Source of the DNA: Actinomyces procaprae
GTDB lineage: Bacteria > Actinomycetota > Actinomycetes > Actinomycetales > Actinomycetaceae
Length of the DNA: 64,000 bases
Assembly: GCF_004798665.1 (NCBI RefSeq)
Contig: NZ_CP039292.1
Coordinates: 1,922,001-1,986,000, forward strand
Reading direction: 5' to 3'
Below the pieces are notes generated by a model. It worked only from the letters and a program-made list of their open reading frames with translations. It did no database searches and was not told where the DNA came from. Numbering within the stretch: the stretch's first letter is position 1; the number at the start of each line of letters is the position of its first letter. A program made the translations under genes and the position numbers. Positions 19,174 through 28,786 of this stretch are shown here, piece by piece.

Positions 19174-19480
19174 AGGCCATCGACCAGAACGCGCTGCTTA
19201 AGAGCGGGGTTTTGCTTCGTGTGGTGCGGGAAAGTCAGGATGCTTACAGTCCATGGGGTTGGCCTGGGCGGCGCGCGTGGCACCCGCAGGTAAGCGGGCG
19301 GGCCGTGATGACGCGGTACCTGCGGCAAGGTCCCCGCGAGCAGGGCTCTAGATCAGGTCGCGTGAGTCGTTGGTGCTGGTAGGTCGGTGCCGACGATGTG
19401 GGTGGTGGTCTGTTAGCGGATGGCGAGTTCGTCGCATCTGGTGGCAACAGGGCCCCAGTCTGAGGGGGCTGCGTGCACCC

Positions 19481-19580
19481 GTCGAGCACGCAAGTCACCT
19501 TCGTGAGCACGCTCGCGACTTCGTGGGCACGTTCCCGCCTTCGTGAGCACGCTTGCGTCCTCGGGAGCACGCTTGCGCTG
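19481..19580. repeat. Five in-register 20-bp tandem units (TCGTGAGCACGCTTGCGTCC type)
   Basis: Five consecutive 20-bp blocks share the core TCGnGnGCACG at a fixed position, without spacers. One similar unit in the reverse orientation occurs at about 28617-28640 (GCAAGCGTGCTCACGAAGGC). The region 19174-19480 contains no recognisable gene or motif. Confidence 0.8.
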
Positions 19581-19746
19581 CTGGGGCGTCGTCCCGGAGC
19601 CGGGTTGCCGCCGCGGGCGCCTCCGAGCTGGTAGGCCTGTGTGCTCGGTGAGGATCGTTGTGCGCAGCCAGGCGCGTGGTGCCGTTTCCGCGATGCCGGG
19701 GCCCGGTTGCCGGCAGCCGAAGGGGGCGGGGTCTATTGCGCCGCCC

Positions 19747-19887
19747 GGTTGGACCGCCCACGCCCCGATGGACCGCTTACTTCCCGTTGGACCGCTCACG
19801 CCCCGTTGGACCGCTGTAACCAGCGTCTACGGCGGTCCAACGGGGGAACAGGGGTCCAACGGGGGAACAGCGGTCCAACTGGCAGGC
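19747..19887. repeat. 19-bp-period array in two inverted halves around a hairpin
   Basis: Left-half units read GTTGGACCGCTCACGCCCC; right-half units read GCGGTCCAACGGGGGAACA. They meet at a central palindrome, GTTGGACCGC (19805-19814) with GCGGTCCAAC (19832-19841) and a 17-nt loop. The same design in reverse orientation is present at 28480-28623. There is no open reading frame of interest between 19174 and 19957. Confidence 0.8.
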
Positions 19888-19957
19888 TCCCCGAACACGC
19901 CCAGCCCCTCCAACACGCCCAGATCGGTATGGCACCGGCGCCACAGCGCCACCGTTC

Positions 19958-21046
19958 TCAGTTCAGGGCGAGTACCCGGCGGGCCACCTGGTAGCCGGCC
20001 ACCGGCACCCAGTTGCCGGGACGCCCCGGCAATGTCATCAGCCGCCCCATGACGGAGCTGCGCACGCGCCGAGCCACGTCCGGTCGCTCGGTGTCCAGGC
20101 GCTCCCACAGCTGCCGCTTGATGGCCAGGTTACGTGGTGTCCGTGAGCGCAGCGCCATGGTGGTGATGACCACCGCGCTCATGGTGTAGATGTGCACCAA
20201 GTAGCGCAGCAGCGCCGCCGGTACCTCGCCCTCGCGGGGCATCGCCTCCAGCATGAGCGCGTTGACCCGATCGTGCTGGTCCAGGCGCGCGACGATCACG
20301 TCGTCCGCGACCGACTGCCCGGCCCTCCCCACCGTGTAGTAGTAGAGGTCCAGATCGACGTAGGTCAGCGTGCGCACATGCCGCAGCGGCTCGAAGGCGA
20401 ACAGGTTGTCCACGTAGAAGCAGTGCTCGGGCAGCCGCATCCCGGAGCGCTCCAGCACCTCACGCCGGTAGGCGAGGGAGTGCATCATCAGGTACTGGTC
20501 GGGGCGGAAGCGCCCGACGTCGTTCCAGCCGCCGATGCGCCCGCTCGGTAGCAGGCCCCTGAAGCGCACTACGTGACGGCCGGGCCGGACCCCCCGGGGG
20601 CCCCTGCGGGCGGGCCCGTGACTGAGGCGGTACCAGGATGGTGTGCCCTCCCGGACGTATACGAAGTTGGTGACCACCAGGTCCGGTTCTGTACCCGCCC
20701 GGCGCCACGAGCGCAGGGAGGCGAGCAGGGCGCGCAACGCCCCGGGGTCGATGGCGTCATCGGCGTCGCATACCTTGACCCACGTGCCCCGTGCCGCGGC
20801 GACGCCGGTGTTGATGGCGCCCCCATGGCCCTTGTTGTCCTGGTGGATCACCTCGATGGAGCTGTGAGCCCCAGCATAGGCGTCGGCGAGCGCACCGGTT
20901 CCGTCGGATGCGCCGTCGTCGACGACGATGACCTCCACGGCGCCACTCCCGTCGTCTGCTGCGACGAGACTGGACAGGCAGCGGCCCAGGCAGTCCTCGG
21001 CATTGTAGGCGGGGACGACGACCGTTATGAGCGGGCTGGCGGGCAC
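19958..21046 (-). CDS. Glycosyltransferase family 2
   Basis: 362-aa GT-A fold glycosyltransferase. N-terminal ITVVVPAYNAEDCLGRCLSSL, VEVIVVDDGASDGT and IHQDNKGHGGAINTGVAAARG match GT2. The DxD-like motif is KVCDADDAIDPGAL, and the acceptor region ends with GGWNDVGRFRPDQYLMMHSL. The C-terminal part from about residue 260 is helical and may be membrane-associated. GTG 21046 is preceded by AAGGAG. It lies on the same strand as the GtrA-like gene 142 bp upstream. It probably adds a sugar to a surface polysaccharide or glycolipid; donor and acceptor cannot be read from sequence. Confidence 0.88.
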   Translation of the reverse strand: MPASPLITVVVPAYNAEDCLGRCLSSLVAADDGSGAVEVIVVDDGASDGTGALADAYAGAHSSIEVIHQDNKGHGGAINTGVAAARGTWVKVCDADDAIDPGALRALLASLRSWRRAGTEPDLVVTNFVYVREGTPSWYRLSHGPARRGPRGVRPGRHVVRFRGLLPSGRIGGWNDVGRFRPDQYLMMHSLAYRREVLERSGMRLPEHCFYVDNLFAFEPLRHVRTLTYVDLDLYYYTVGRAGQSVADDVIVARLDQHDRVNALMLEAMPREGEVPAALLRYLVHIYTMSAVVITTMALRSRTPRNLAIKRQLWERLDTERPDVARRVRSSVMGRLMTLPGRPGNWVPVAGYQVARRVLALN

Positions 21047-21187
21047 CGTGCGGATCTCCTTGCTCGGCGGAGTCAGCCGGCGTACCGCGGTCGCCGGGCA
21101 GGCGCCCGGCCCGCGCTCGAGGCGCTCCTGATGATTGACGTGGACGACACTACCGGACCCGGGCCCGGATCAGCGCACCGACGACGG

Positions 21188-21811
21188 CTAGACCTGTGCG
21201 GCACCCTCCGGCTGCGCCTGCTCGTCCTCGGGAACGCGCTTGAAGATGACCTTGAAGATCGGGAAGAACACCCAGAAGGAGATGGCCGCGTTGATGATCA
21301 TGGTGAGCACGTCCGCGACGGTCTCACCGGTGGAGGCACCGAGCGTGCCCTTGCACCAGGAGTAAATGGGCTCCTTGTAGAGCACCTGGAGGGCCGCGGC
21401 CACGATGGTGATGACGACGTAGGCCAGCGCGTACCAGAAGGCGGCCTTCCAGATCGAGGAGTTCGACTTGAAGGTGATGGAGCGCTGGGCGAAGAAGTTG
21501 ATCACCTGGGCGATCAGCAGCGTGATCTCGACCGCCAGGAAATAGGCCAGGCCGCCGCCTGAGCCGTCGGCCTGGATGGGTCCGGCCACGTAGTCGAACA
21601 GGTAGACGGGGCTACCACCGGATGAGCCCACCGGCAGGAACTGGAAAGTGGTGCCCTGCAAGGAGGTGAATCCGAAGATCCACCGGAACAGCGGCATCAG
21701 GATCAGCTGCAGCACGGTGACGCCGTTGGACAGGATGAAGAAGACGATGAACTGGGCGACGGTCTCATGGCGTTCTTCGAAGCGGTGCCACCAGGCGGTG
21801 ATCGGTTTCAT
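21188..21811 (-). CDS. GtrA-like membrane protein
   Basis: 207-aa protein with four hydrophobic helices. FIVFFILSNGVTVLQLILMPL at the start and AYFLAVEITLLIAQVINFFAQRSITFKS in the middle correspond to the GtrA/DPMS flippase-like family (PF04138), including the typical NFFxxRxxTF motif. A roughly 35-residue loop (about residues 45-85) is unusual for short GtrA proteins. ATG 21811 starts directly before the first helix. Family members help move lipid-linked sugars across the membrane, consistent with the adjacent GT2 gene. Confidence 0.78.
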   Translation of the reverse strand: MKPITAWWHRFEERHETVAQFIVFFILSNGVTVLQLILMPLFRWIFGFTSLQGTTFQFLPVGSSGGSPVYLFDYVAGPIQADGSGGGLAYFLAVEITLLIAQVINFFAQRSITFKSNSSIWKAAFWYALAYVVITIVAAALQVLYKEPIYSWCKGTLGASTGETVADVLTMIINAAISFWVFFPIFKVIFKRVPEDEQAQPEGAAQV

Positions 21812-21898
21812 ATGCGGTCTCGGTTCTCTAGTGTCTGTGTTTGCGATGGGAACTGTAGGGATACACGGATGCGGACCCGGGAGCGGGGCGCGGCGCGG

Positions 21899-24328
21899 TC
21901 AGTCAGAGGCGTCGAGCCTCCTCTGGGTGAGCTTGTCCTGACGCCGGTTGCGGAAGAAGCCGCCCACGATGGTGCGCAGCCCGTGCACGCCGCGCCCGTT
22001 GGTGAACTCGACGATGCCGTCGACCATCTCCTCGGACACCATGCCGCCGGTCATCTTGCCCATGGCGCGCAGCGGCATGTTGAGCATGAACAGCACGTTC
22101 AGGTCGGGCTTGCCGGAGGCGTCGGCCTTGTCCTTCTGGCGCTCCAGGACCTTGACGGCCAGCCTGCCGATGCGGCTGCGGCCATGGGCTAGGTCGGAGA
22201 CCGGGCTGTTGCGGCCGACGCGTCCACTCGCATCAGGCTGTGGCACCGGTCGTCCCAGCAGGGCGGCGAACTCGGCGTCGGTGACCTTGGTGACGGTACC
22301 GTCCAGGTAGTGACCCAGCGCCGGGTCTGCGGGGGCGACCGGGTCGCCGTCCACCTCCCAGAGGGCCTCGAGCGGGAGGTCATCGGCGTTGCGACCCACC
22401 CGCACGGTCCAGGTGCCGGCGGGTCGCACCCAGCGGCCCGCGGTCACCGAGTAGCGGCGGAAGGTGTAGTCATCGAAGGGGATGGTCACGGTAGCCGTCT
22501 GCCCCGCCGCCACGGGGACCTTGGCGAAGCCCTTCAACTCGCGTACCGGACCCCACACACCCTCGGGAGCGGTGACGTAGAGCTGCACCACCTCGACGCC
22601 GTCGACGCCGGAGGTGTTGGTGACCGTCAGGTGCGCACCGGAGTCGTCCAGGGTCAGTCCGGAGTACTCGAAACTGGAGTAGGACAGTCCGAAGCCGAAG
22701 GGGTGGGCCACTGGGGTGCCGGTGGTGGTGTAGTAGCGGTAGCCGACGTAGGGGCCGTCCTTGTACAGGGCGAGCTCCCCCGTAGCCGGGAACCAGGCGG
22801 AGGTGGGGTTGTCCTCATAGCGCACGGGGTAGGTCTCCGCCAGGCGGCCGGAGGGATTGACCTCGCCGGTGAGCACCCGCAGCGCGGCGCCGGCGCCGGC
22901 CTGCCCGGACAGGCTCGTGTGAACCACCGCCCGGGTGTGTGACTCCCAGTCGGTTTCGACCGCGGATCCGGCGGAGACGACGGCGACCACATTGGGATTG
23001 ACGCGGGCGAGGGCCGCAAGCAGTTGCGTCTGCACCTGCGGCAGACGCATGTGTGAGCGGTCAAGGCCCTCCGACTCGGAAAGTTCGTCCAGTCCGATGT
23101 AGGCCAGCACCACGTCGGCCCGCCCGGCCAGGGCGACCGCGTCGTCGAGCAGGGCCTGGTTCGGCTTGCCCTGACGGTCGTAGCCCTGGGCGTATCCGAC
23201 CAGTTCCAGGCCGGTGCCGGCGATCTCCTCCAGGGTGGTCTCCAGCCGGGTCGGGTTGATCTGGGAGGAGCCCGAGCCCTGGTAGCGGGGCGTGGAGGCC
23301 ATGTCGCCGACGACGGCGACGCGCGTTCCGGCGGCCAGCGGCAGGATTCCGTCCTGGTTGCGCAGCAGCACGATCGACTCCTCGGCGACCCGCCGCGCCA
23401 GGGCGTGGTGGGCGTCGGGGTCGAAGGTCGGCCGGCCCTCCGCACAGGGCACGGCCGAGGGCGCCGCCGCGGCCATGGCTATGACCTCGGCGGCCCGCGC
23501 GTAGACGGCCTCGCGGCTGATGCGTCCCTCCTCGACGGCGGCGACGATCTCACGCGCGGAGTGCAGACCCGGGGCGGGCATCTCCAGGGAGGAGCCGGCT
23601 GCGGCCGCTGCGGCGGCGTCATTGGACCCGCCCCAGTCGGAGACCACCAGCCCCGTGAATCCCCATTCCTCCCGCAGGATCTCGGTGAGCAGCTGGGGGT
23701 GCTCATTGGCGTAGGTGCCGTTGACCCGGTTGTAGGAGCTCATCAGTGCGCGCGGCTGGGCCTCGCGCACGACGATCTCGAATGCGGTCAGGTAGATCTC
23801 CCGCATGGTGGCCTCGTCAACCACGGAGTCGGAGGCCATGCGGCGCAGCTCCTGGCCGTTGACGGCGAAGTGCTTGGGCGTGGCCGCCACTGCCTGGGAC
23901 TGGATGCCGCGGACCAGACCGGCCGCCATGCGCCCGGCGAGGATCGGGTCCTCCGAGTAGTACTCGAAGTTGCGTCCACACAGCGGGGACCGCTTGATGT
24001 TCATTCCCGGCCCCAGCAGTACGTCCACTCCGAGGGCGCGTGCCTCCCGTCCCAGTGCCTGCCCCATCCGCTCGGCGAGCTGCGGGTCCCAGGAGTTGGC
24101 GACCGTGGCCGCCGTCGGGAAGCAGGTGGCGGGTTCGGACGCGGCGATGCCGAGGTGGTCGCCGCTGCCCAGCTGGCGGCGCACCCCGTGCGGACCGTCG
24201 GACAGGACGAAGGACGGAATGCCTCGTTCGGGCAGAGCGCGCGAGTCCCATTCGGACGCCCCTGAGAGCAGGGCGGCTGCTTCCAGGAGGGTGAGTTCCG
24301 ATGCGGTGGCGGTCACGACGTTCTCCAT
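21899..24328 (-). CDS. Glycoside hydrolase family 3, beta-glucosidase-like (cytoplasmic)
   Basis: 809-aa retaining exo-glycosidase with the normal domain order. The N-terminal TIM barrel has RGIPSFVLSDGPHGVRR, GPGMNIKRSPLCGRNFEYYS, the KH/NGQE signature TPKHFAVNGQE and nucleophile Asp231 in GLVVSDWGGSND. The alpha/beta sandwich begins at EESIVLLRNQDGILPL, and the fibronectin-III-like domain contains YSSFEYSGLTLDD. The C-terminal extension (about 680-809, with FMLNMPLRAMGKMTGGM) is found in a subset of gut and oral GH3 enzymes. No signal peptide is present, so it probably hydrolyses imported oligosaccharides. ATG 24328 has an AAGGA site. Confidence 0.9.
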   Translation of the reverse strand: MENVVTATASELTLLEAAALLSGASEWDSRALPERGIPSFVLSDGPHGVRRQLGSGDHLGIAASEPATCFPTAATVANSWDPQLAERMGQALGREARALGVDVLLGPGMNIKRSPLCGRNFEYYSEDPILAGRMAAGLVRGIQSQAVAATPKHFAVNGQELRRMASDSVVDEATMREIYLTAFEIVVREAQPRALMSSYNRVNGTYANEHPQLLTEILREEWGFTGLVVSDWGGSNDAAAAAAAGSSLEMPAPGLHSAREIVAAVEEGRISREAVYARAAEVIAMAAAAPSAVPCAEGRPTFDPDAHHALARRVAEESIVLLRNQDGILPLAAGTRVAVVGDMASTPRYQGSGSSQINPTRLETTLEEIAGTGLELVGYAQGYDRQGKPNQALLDDAVALAGRADVVLAYIGLDELSESEGLDRSHMRLPQVQTQLLAALARVNPNVVAVVSAGSAVETDWESHTRAVVHTSLSGQAGAGAALRVLTGEVNPSGRLAETYPVRYEDNPTSAWFPATGELALYKDGPYVGYRYYTTTGTPVAHPFGFGLSYSSFEYSGLTLDDSGAHLTVTNTSGVDGVEVVQLYVTAPEGVWGPVRELKGFAKVPVAAGQTATVTIPFDDYTFRRYSVTAGRWVRPAGTWTVRVGRNADDLPLEALWEVDGDPVAPADPALGHYLDGTVTKVTDAEFAALLGRPVPQPDASGRVGRNSPVSDLAHGRSRIGRLAVKVLERQKDKADASGKPDLNVLFMLNMPLRAMGKMTGGMVSEEMVDGIVEFTNGRGVHGLRTIVGGFFRNRRQDKLTQRRLDASD

Positions 24329-24384
24329 AATCCTTGAGGAACTGGCTGGGGGTGATGCGTGGTTCAGGGTGGCCGGACGGCCCA

Positions 24385-24423
24385 ACCGGGGTGGGGCGGG
24401 GACGCCCCTGGCCCCACCCCGGT
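24385..24423. terminator. Hairpin terminator
   Basis: A perfect 13-bp stem, ACCGGGGTGGGGC (24385-24397) with 24411-24423; the GC-rich loop can pair further. It lies just after the end of the membrane GH3 gene (24431, minus strand). Confidence 0.75.
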
Positions 24424-24430
24424 GTGCCGA

Positions 24431-27343
24431 TTACTCGGTTTCGGCGCCCTCGGCGACGGCCGTTACCTCGGCCCGCCGCTTGCGGTAGCGCCGGATCGCC
24501 AGCGTCTCCAGGGCGATCAGGCCGATACCCAGCGCCGCCAGCACGCCCCAGGTCACGTACTCCCAGGAGGCGCGCTGCACCGCGGGCTGCCCGTCCTGGT
24601 AGATCCAGGAGTTGGCGACCGTGTACAGGATGTTGTGCGCGGCCTCCCGCATGGCGATCACTCCGGTGGCGGAGGTGTTCTGCACATAGTTGACGGTGAT
24701 GTCGGTGGTGGCGAGCATCATGTCACCGCCGTTGCGGGTGAGCTGGTCGGCGTTCTGGTACCCGTAGCCGGCGAAGTAGTCCGTCAGCGTCATGCCGCGG
24801 AAGCCCCACTCGTCACGCAGTACGGTCTGCTGCAGCTCGGGCAGCGCCCCGGCGTAGGTGGTGCCGATGTAGTTGAAGGCCGTCATCACGGCGCCGGCGC
24901 CACCGTCCTTGATGCCGATCTCGAAGGGCCTGAGGTAGATCTCGCGGATCGCCTGCTCATTGGACCAGGTGGCCAGCATGTTGGTGCGGTTGGTCTCCTG
25001 GTCGTTCATGGCGAAGTGCTTGATGAAGGCGTATACGCCCAGCTCCTTGGCGCCCTGAATCTCCTGGGCCACCTGGTTGCCGGCCAGCACCGGGTCCTCG
25101 GAGAAGTACTCGAAGTTGCGTCCGGCGTAGGCGTAGCGGTGGGTGTTGGTGGCGGGCGCGTACCAGCCGGCCACGTCCATGTCATGCGCCATGGTGCCGA
25201 TGGCGGTACCGAACTCGTGCGCCAGCTCCTGGTTCCAGGCGGCGGCCACGGACACCGCCGAGGGCAGGCCGATGGAGCCGACGCCGGTGAAGTTGTTGTT
25301 CAGCGAGGCGGGCCCGTCGACGTCGGAGACCCGCACCTTACCGACGGAGTCCACGGCCACGGAGCCGTAGCCGCCGTTGGCGATCAGGTTGTTCATTTCG
25401 CTGACGGACAGCTGGTCGAGCAGCTGGTCCCACTTGGCGTCGTCGTAGTCGAGCCCGTACATGTCCCCCAGGACCAGGCCGTTGTTGGCGCCGGTGGTGG
25501 GCATCTGGTCGGAGTCGTCGTCCAGCGCGGTGGAGTCGTAGTTGGAGTTGGCGACGAATGCCGCCAGGTGCTCCTCCGACATCTCCAGGCTTGCCGGGGC
25601 GGCGGTGGCCTCCTCGTAGTTCGCGAAGGAGTCAGCACGGGACAGGTAGGTGACATCGCCTGCGGCGGAGTCGAACTGGTTGGTGGCCACCGCGACGTCG
25701 CCGGCGTGGGTGTTGTCCGCGGAGTCGTAGGTGATGGTCTGGTCAACCGTGAGGTTCTGCTCGTCGATCACCGTGTGGGAGTCCGAGCGCAGGGAGATCG
25801 TGTACTCGCCCTCCTCCAGCACGTAGGCCTTGGCCCCCTGGTAGTCGTAGGAGGCCATCTCGTCCTCGTCGAAGGTGATCGTGACGGTCTCGGAGGCGCC
25901 GGGCTCAAGCAGGCCGGTCTTGCCGTAGGCGACCAGGTTGACCGCGGACTTCTCAATACCACCGTTCGTGTAGGGAGCGGTGTAGTAGATCTCCACGACG
26001 TCCTTGCCGGCCACGTCACCGGTGTTGGTGACGGTCACGTCAGTGGTGATGGCACCGTCGGCGTCGCGGCTGAGCGTGCCCATCTCCTGGGTGAAGGTGG
26101 TGTAGGACAGGCCGTAGCCGAAGGGGTAGACGACCTGCTCGTCGTAGTCGATGACGCCCTCGAGGGCGGCGGTCTCATACCAGCGGTAGCCGACGTAGAT
26201 GCCCTCGACGTAGTTGACGAAGCCGGGGTAGGTGGTGGTGTTGGTGAAGGGTGAGGACTGGCCGTACTCCTCCATGTTGGTGTAGGTGAAGTCACCGAAG
26301 TTGTTGGCGGCCGGGGAGGTCTTCAGGTCCGCGACGAAGGTGTCGGGAGTCTTGGCGGAGGGGTTGACCTCGCCGTCGAGGATGCGGCCCAGGGCGTTGA
26401 AGCCCACCTGCCCTCCGGGGATGGCCCAGATGATGGCGTCGATGTCTGGGTCGGCGGCCAGGTCGGACAGGTCGAAGGCGTTGGCGCCGTTGTAGACGAC
26501 GACCACGGTTTCGGAGTTGTCCTTGGCGAGCTGAATGAGGTCGCGCTCGGGGGCGGTCAGCTCCAGGTAGCCCTGCCCGTCGGCGAAGTCGGGCTGGTCG
26601 GTGGAGTTGTCGGTGTAGGAGAAGGCGCCGTTCGCGGCGACCTCGGCGTTGACGTCCAGCGGCAGGTCGAAGCCCTCACCGCCGGAGCGGGCGATGGTGA
26701 CCACGGAGGTGTCGGAGAAGTCCTGGATGGAGGACACGAGGGAGTCCGTGTAGGCGTCGGACGCGGGCTCGGGCAGAGTCCAGTCGGCGGCGAACATGCC
26801 GACCTCGGGCCTCTCGGCGCGGTAGGCGGTGTAGAAGTCGCTCAGCGCGGTGTTGGTCTGGAAGCCGGCGTTGTGCAGGCCGTCCAGCAGGGAGGTCGTG
26901 GGGTTGTCCGGGGACAGCGATCCGGAGCCGGTGCCGCCGTAGACGGGATTGGTGGAGGCCCAGCCGAGTACGTTGATGGCGGAGCCGTCCTCCAGGGGGA
27001 GGGCGGCGTTGTCATTCTTGAGCAGCACCATGCCCTCGTCGGAGATCGTGTTGCCGAGCTCCTCCACGGTGGCCTTGGTCTGCTCGGTGAGTGTGCCCGA
27101 ACCTGAGGAGAGGTCCAGGATGGTCTTCAGGCCGCCGTACATCATTCCGGTGACGGCTACCGCAACGGCGACCACCGCGGCGACCCAGGTGGTGGAGCGC
27201 ACGAGCTTGCGGACCGGTCGGCTGAGCCGCCGCACGGCGATCGTAATGACGAGCGCTACCAGCAGCGCCACGCCTATGGCAATGAGCTGCGGCCGCAGAC
27301 TCACCACCACGTTCCAGACGTCGTTCCAGTTGATTGACAACAC
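24431..27343 (-). CDS. Membrane-anchored GH3 glycosidase with swapped domain order
   Basis: 970-aa protein. Two N-terminal hydrophobic helices (QLIAIGVALLVALVITIAV and TWVAAVVAVAVAVTGMMYGG) precede the GH3 C-terminal-type sandwich (EGMVLLKNDNAALPL, VLGWASTNPVYGGTGSGS, YPFGYGLSYTTF). Then comes an FnIII-like segment and only afterwards the TIM barrel (DVDGPASLNN, GRNFEYFSEDP, KHFAMNDQETNR). The barrel carries candidate nucleophile Asp855 in MTLTDYFAG, where Tyr replaces the usual Trp. A final helix (YVTWGVLAALGIGLIALETLA) and a basic tail end it. The enzyme is thus inverted relative to classical GH3 and tethered at both ends, with the catalytic part presumably outside. GTG 27343 follows GAGAGG. 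Confidence 0.88.
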   Translation of the reverse strand: MLSINWNDVWNVVVSLRPQLIAIGVALLVALVITIAVRRLSRPVRKLVRSTTWVAAVVAVAVAVTGMMYGGLKTILDLSSGSGTLTEQTKATVEELGNTISDEGMVLLKNDNAALPLEDGSAINVLGWASTNPVYGGTGSGSLSPDNPTTSLLDGLHNAGFQTNTALSDFYTAYRAERPEVGMFAADWTLPEPASDAYTDSLVSSIQDFSDTSVVTIARSGGEGFDLPLDVNAEVAANGAFSYTDNSTDQPDFADGQGYLELTAPERDLIQLAKDNSETVVVVYNGANAFDLSDLAADPDIDAIIWAIPGGQVGFNALGRILDGEVNPSAKTPDTFVADLKTSPAANNFGDFTYTNMEEYGQSSPFTNTTTYPGFVNYVEGIYVGYRWYETAALEGVIDYDEQVVYPFGYGLSYTTFTQEMGTLSRDADGAITTDVTVTNTGDVAGKDVVEIYYTAPYTNGGIEKSAVNLVAYGKTGLLEPGASETVTITFDEDEMASYDYQGAKAYVLEEGEYTISLRSDSHTVIDEQNLTVDQTITYDSADNTHAGDVAVATNQFDSAAGDVTYLSRADSFANYEEATAAPASLEMSEEHLAAFVANSNYDSTALDDDSDQMPTTGANNGLVLGDMYGLDYDDAKWDQLLDQLSVSEMNNLIANGGYGSVAVDSVGKVRVSDVDGPASLNNNFTGVGSIGLPSAVSVAAAWNQELAHEFGTAIGTMAHDMDVAGWYAPATNTHRYAYAGRNFEYFSEDPVLAGNQVAQEIQGAKELGVYAFIKHFAMNDQETNRTNMLATWSNEQAIREIYLRPFEIGIKDGGAGAVMTAFNYIGTTYAGALPELQQTVLRDEWGFRGMTLTDYFAGYGYQNADQLTRNGGDMMLATTDITVNYVQNTSATGVIAMREAAHNILYTVANSWIYQDGQPAVQRASWEYVTWGVLAALGIGLIALETLAIRRYRKRRAEVTAVAEGAETE

Positions 27344-27623
27344 TGTCGCAGACACCTCTCTGTGTTCCTCGCATGGGACTGCAAGGGGTGGGGCGGGGAT
27401 GCTCACCGGCACTCCGCAGCCCGATTCACCCGAATACCGGGCATCCGGGGTCGCGTCCCGCCGGTGATTGACATGCAGCACTATTTCAGCCGATGCTGGC
27501 CCGCAACAACGTAGTGACCGCTGGATCTGTCGGTTCGGGCGCATAACCTGTCAGTGCGCGTCCGGGCACCGTCCGGGCGTGATGCCCGTAGCCGCCATCG
27601 CTGTGACCAATCAAGGAGGATGG

Positions 27624-28409
27624 ATGGACACCGCGCACCTGCTCATCACGATCGCCACCTACGCTCTCAGCATCATCATGGTGGTGGCCACGGTCCCCCT
27701 GCTGCGGAACGGGGCCCGCCCTGAGAGGGCACGCATCACCGAGCCCCTGCCCGGGGCGGGGACAACCACCTACGAGTACCCCGTCCAGCGGCCCTCCGGC
27801 ACAGTCCAAATCGGCCTGGTGATCCTGTTCGGCTGTGCCGGCATACTGCTCGTTCTGCTCGCCCTGCCCATGATCGACGATCTGAAGGCGGCTGGGGTCA
27901 TCGCCGCGTTGGCGCTCATCTGCGTCGGCTACTGCTGCTACGACCTGGCGGCATATCGCAACGCCAGCCTCATCGACGCCCCGACTCTGGTCGCCGGCAC
28001 CGACTGGCGTGGCCGCCCCCTGCAGATCCCCCACCAGGAGATCGCCTCTTTCACGACCACCGGGCAGCGCTCGTCGGTCGTCTACAACCGGCACGGGCAG
28101 AAGCTTCGGCTCAATATGACCTGGTTCTCCGCCCCCAACCTGGCCCTCTACCTACTGCGCGCCACCGCCGAGGGGCGCTTCCCGGGCAAGCGCCCGGGTG
28201 ACCCGCGGGAGCTCAACCGCGGTCTGAACCGGGTGCAGTCCGCGCTGAACTTCCAGTGCGCAAAGCCCCTGCGGGAGGTACTGCTCCAGGGGCCGGCCGC
28301 CAATCCGGCGGCCTTCCGTCGTGACCCCACCGCGCCGGAGGGCACCGGCTGGACCGGCCCGGAGTACGAGGCGTGGGTCGGCGCGGTGAACACCATCTTC
28401 TGGAGCTAG
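27624..28409 (+). CDS. Hypothetical membrane protein
   Basis: 261-aa protein I do not recognise. A first helix (LLITIATYALSIIMVVATVPLL) is followed by a hydrophilic loop, then two close helices (VQIGLVILFGCAGILLVLLAL and GVIAALALICVGYCCYDLA). The rest is a soluble C-terminal domain of about 140 residues with a beta-rich start (APTLVAGTDWRGRPLQIPH), resembling PH-like bacterial membrane proteins only in outline. ATG 27624 has a strong AAGGAGG. It is transcribed away from the GH3 gene across a 280-bp shared upstream region, in which I see no clear operator. Confidence 0.7.
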   Translation: MDTAHLLITIATYALSIIMVVATVPLLRNGARPERARITEPLPGAGTTTYEYPVQRPSGTVQIGLVILFGCAGILLVLLALPMIDDLKAAGVIAALALICVGYCCYDLAAYRNASLIDAPTLVAGTDWRGRPLQIPHQEIASFTTTGQRSSVVYNRHGQKLRLNMTWFSAPNLALYLLRATAEGRFPGKRPGDPRELNRGLNRVQSALNFQCAKPLREVLLQGPAANPAAFRRDPTAPEGTGWTGPEYEAWVGAVNTIFWS

Positions 28410-28479
28410 GTCCGGTTGTGTGAGTGTATGGGTGGCGGTGCGCGGTCGGGTGCCCGTGTGCGTGGCCGTCGAGCCTGCC

Positions 28480-28640
28480 GGTTGGACCCCTGTGCCCCGG
28501 TTGGACCCCTGTCCCCCGCTTGGACCCCTGTCCCCCCGATGGACCGCCGTAGCCGCTGGTTACAGCGGTCCAACGGGGCGTGAGCGGTACAACGGGGCGT
28601 GAGCGGTCCAACGAGGCGCAAGCGTGCTCACGAAGGCGAC
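28480..28640. repeat. 19-bp-period inverted array, mirror copy of the 19.8-kb array
   Basis: Units GGTTGGACCCCTGTGCCCC (three) run into a palindrome TGGACCGC (28540-28547) with GCGGTCCA (28565-28572), then GCGGTCCAACGGGGCGTGA units (three). The array ends with one GCAAGCGTGCTCACGAAGGC unit of the other family. The central portion is the reverse complement of 19805-19841 with few changes. The 377-bp gap 28410-28786 holds no gene. Confidence 0.8.
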
Positions 28641-28786
28641 TTCTGCTTCCTCCACGGGCGCACGCAGCCCACTCAAACCACGGCCCCGCAGCCACCAGAC
28701 ACGACCAACTTGCCATCCGCTACCAGACGCGCGGGCGCAGACAGACGGCTGTCCGCGCCCGCGCACCGTTCGGCTGAGCCACTGGC

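Noticed and set aside
19481..19887. Possible CRISPR array or coding repeat protein
   Set aside because: No spacers, inverted halves, and open frames across it have no protein-like composition.
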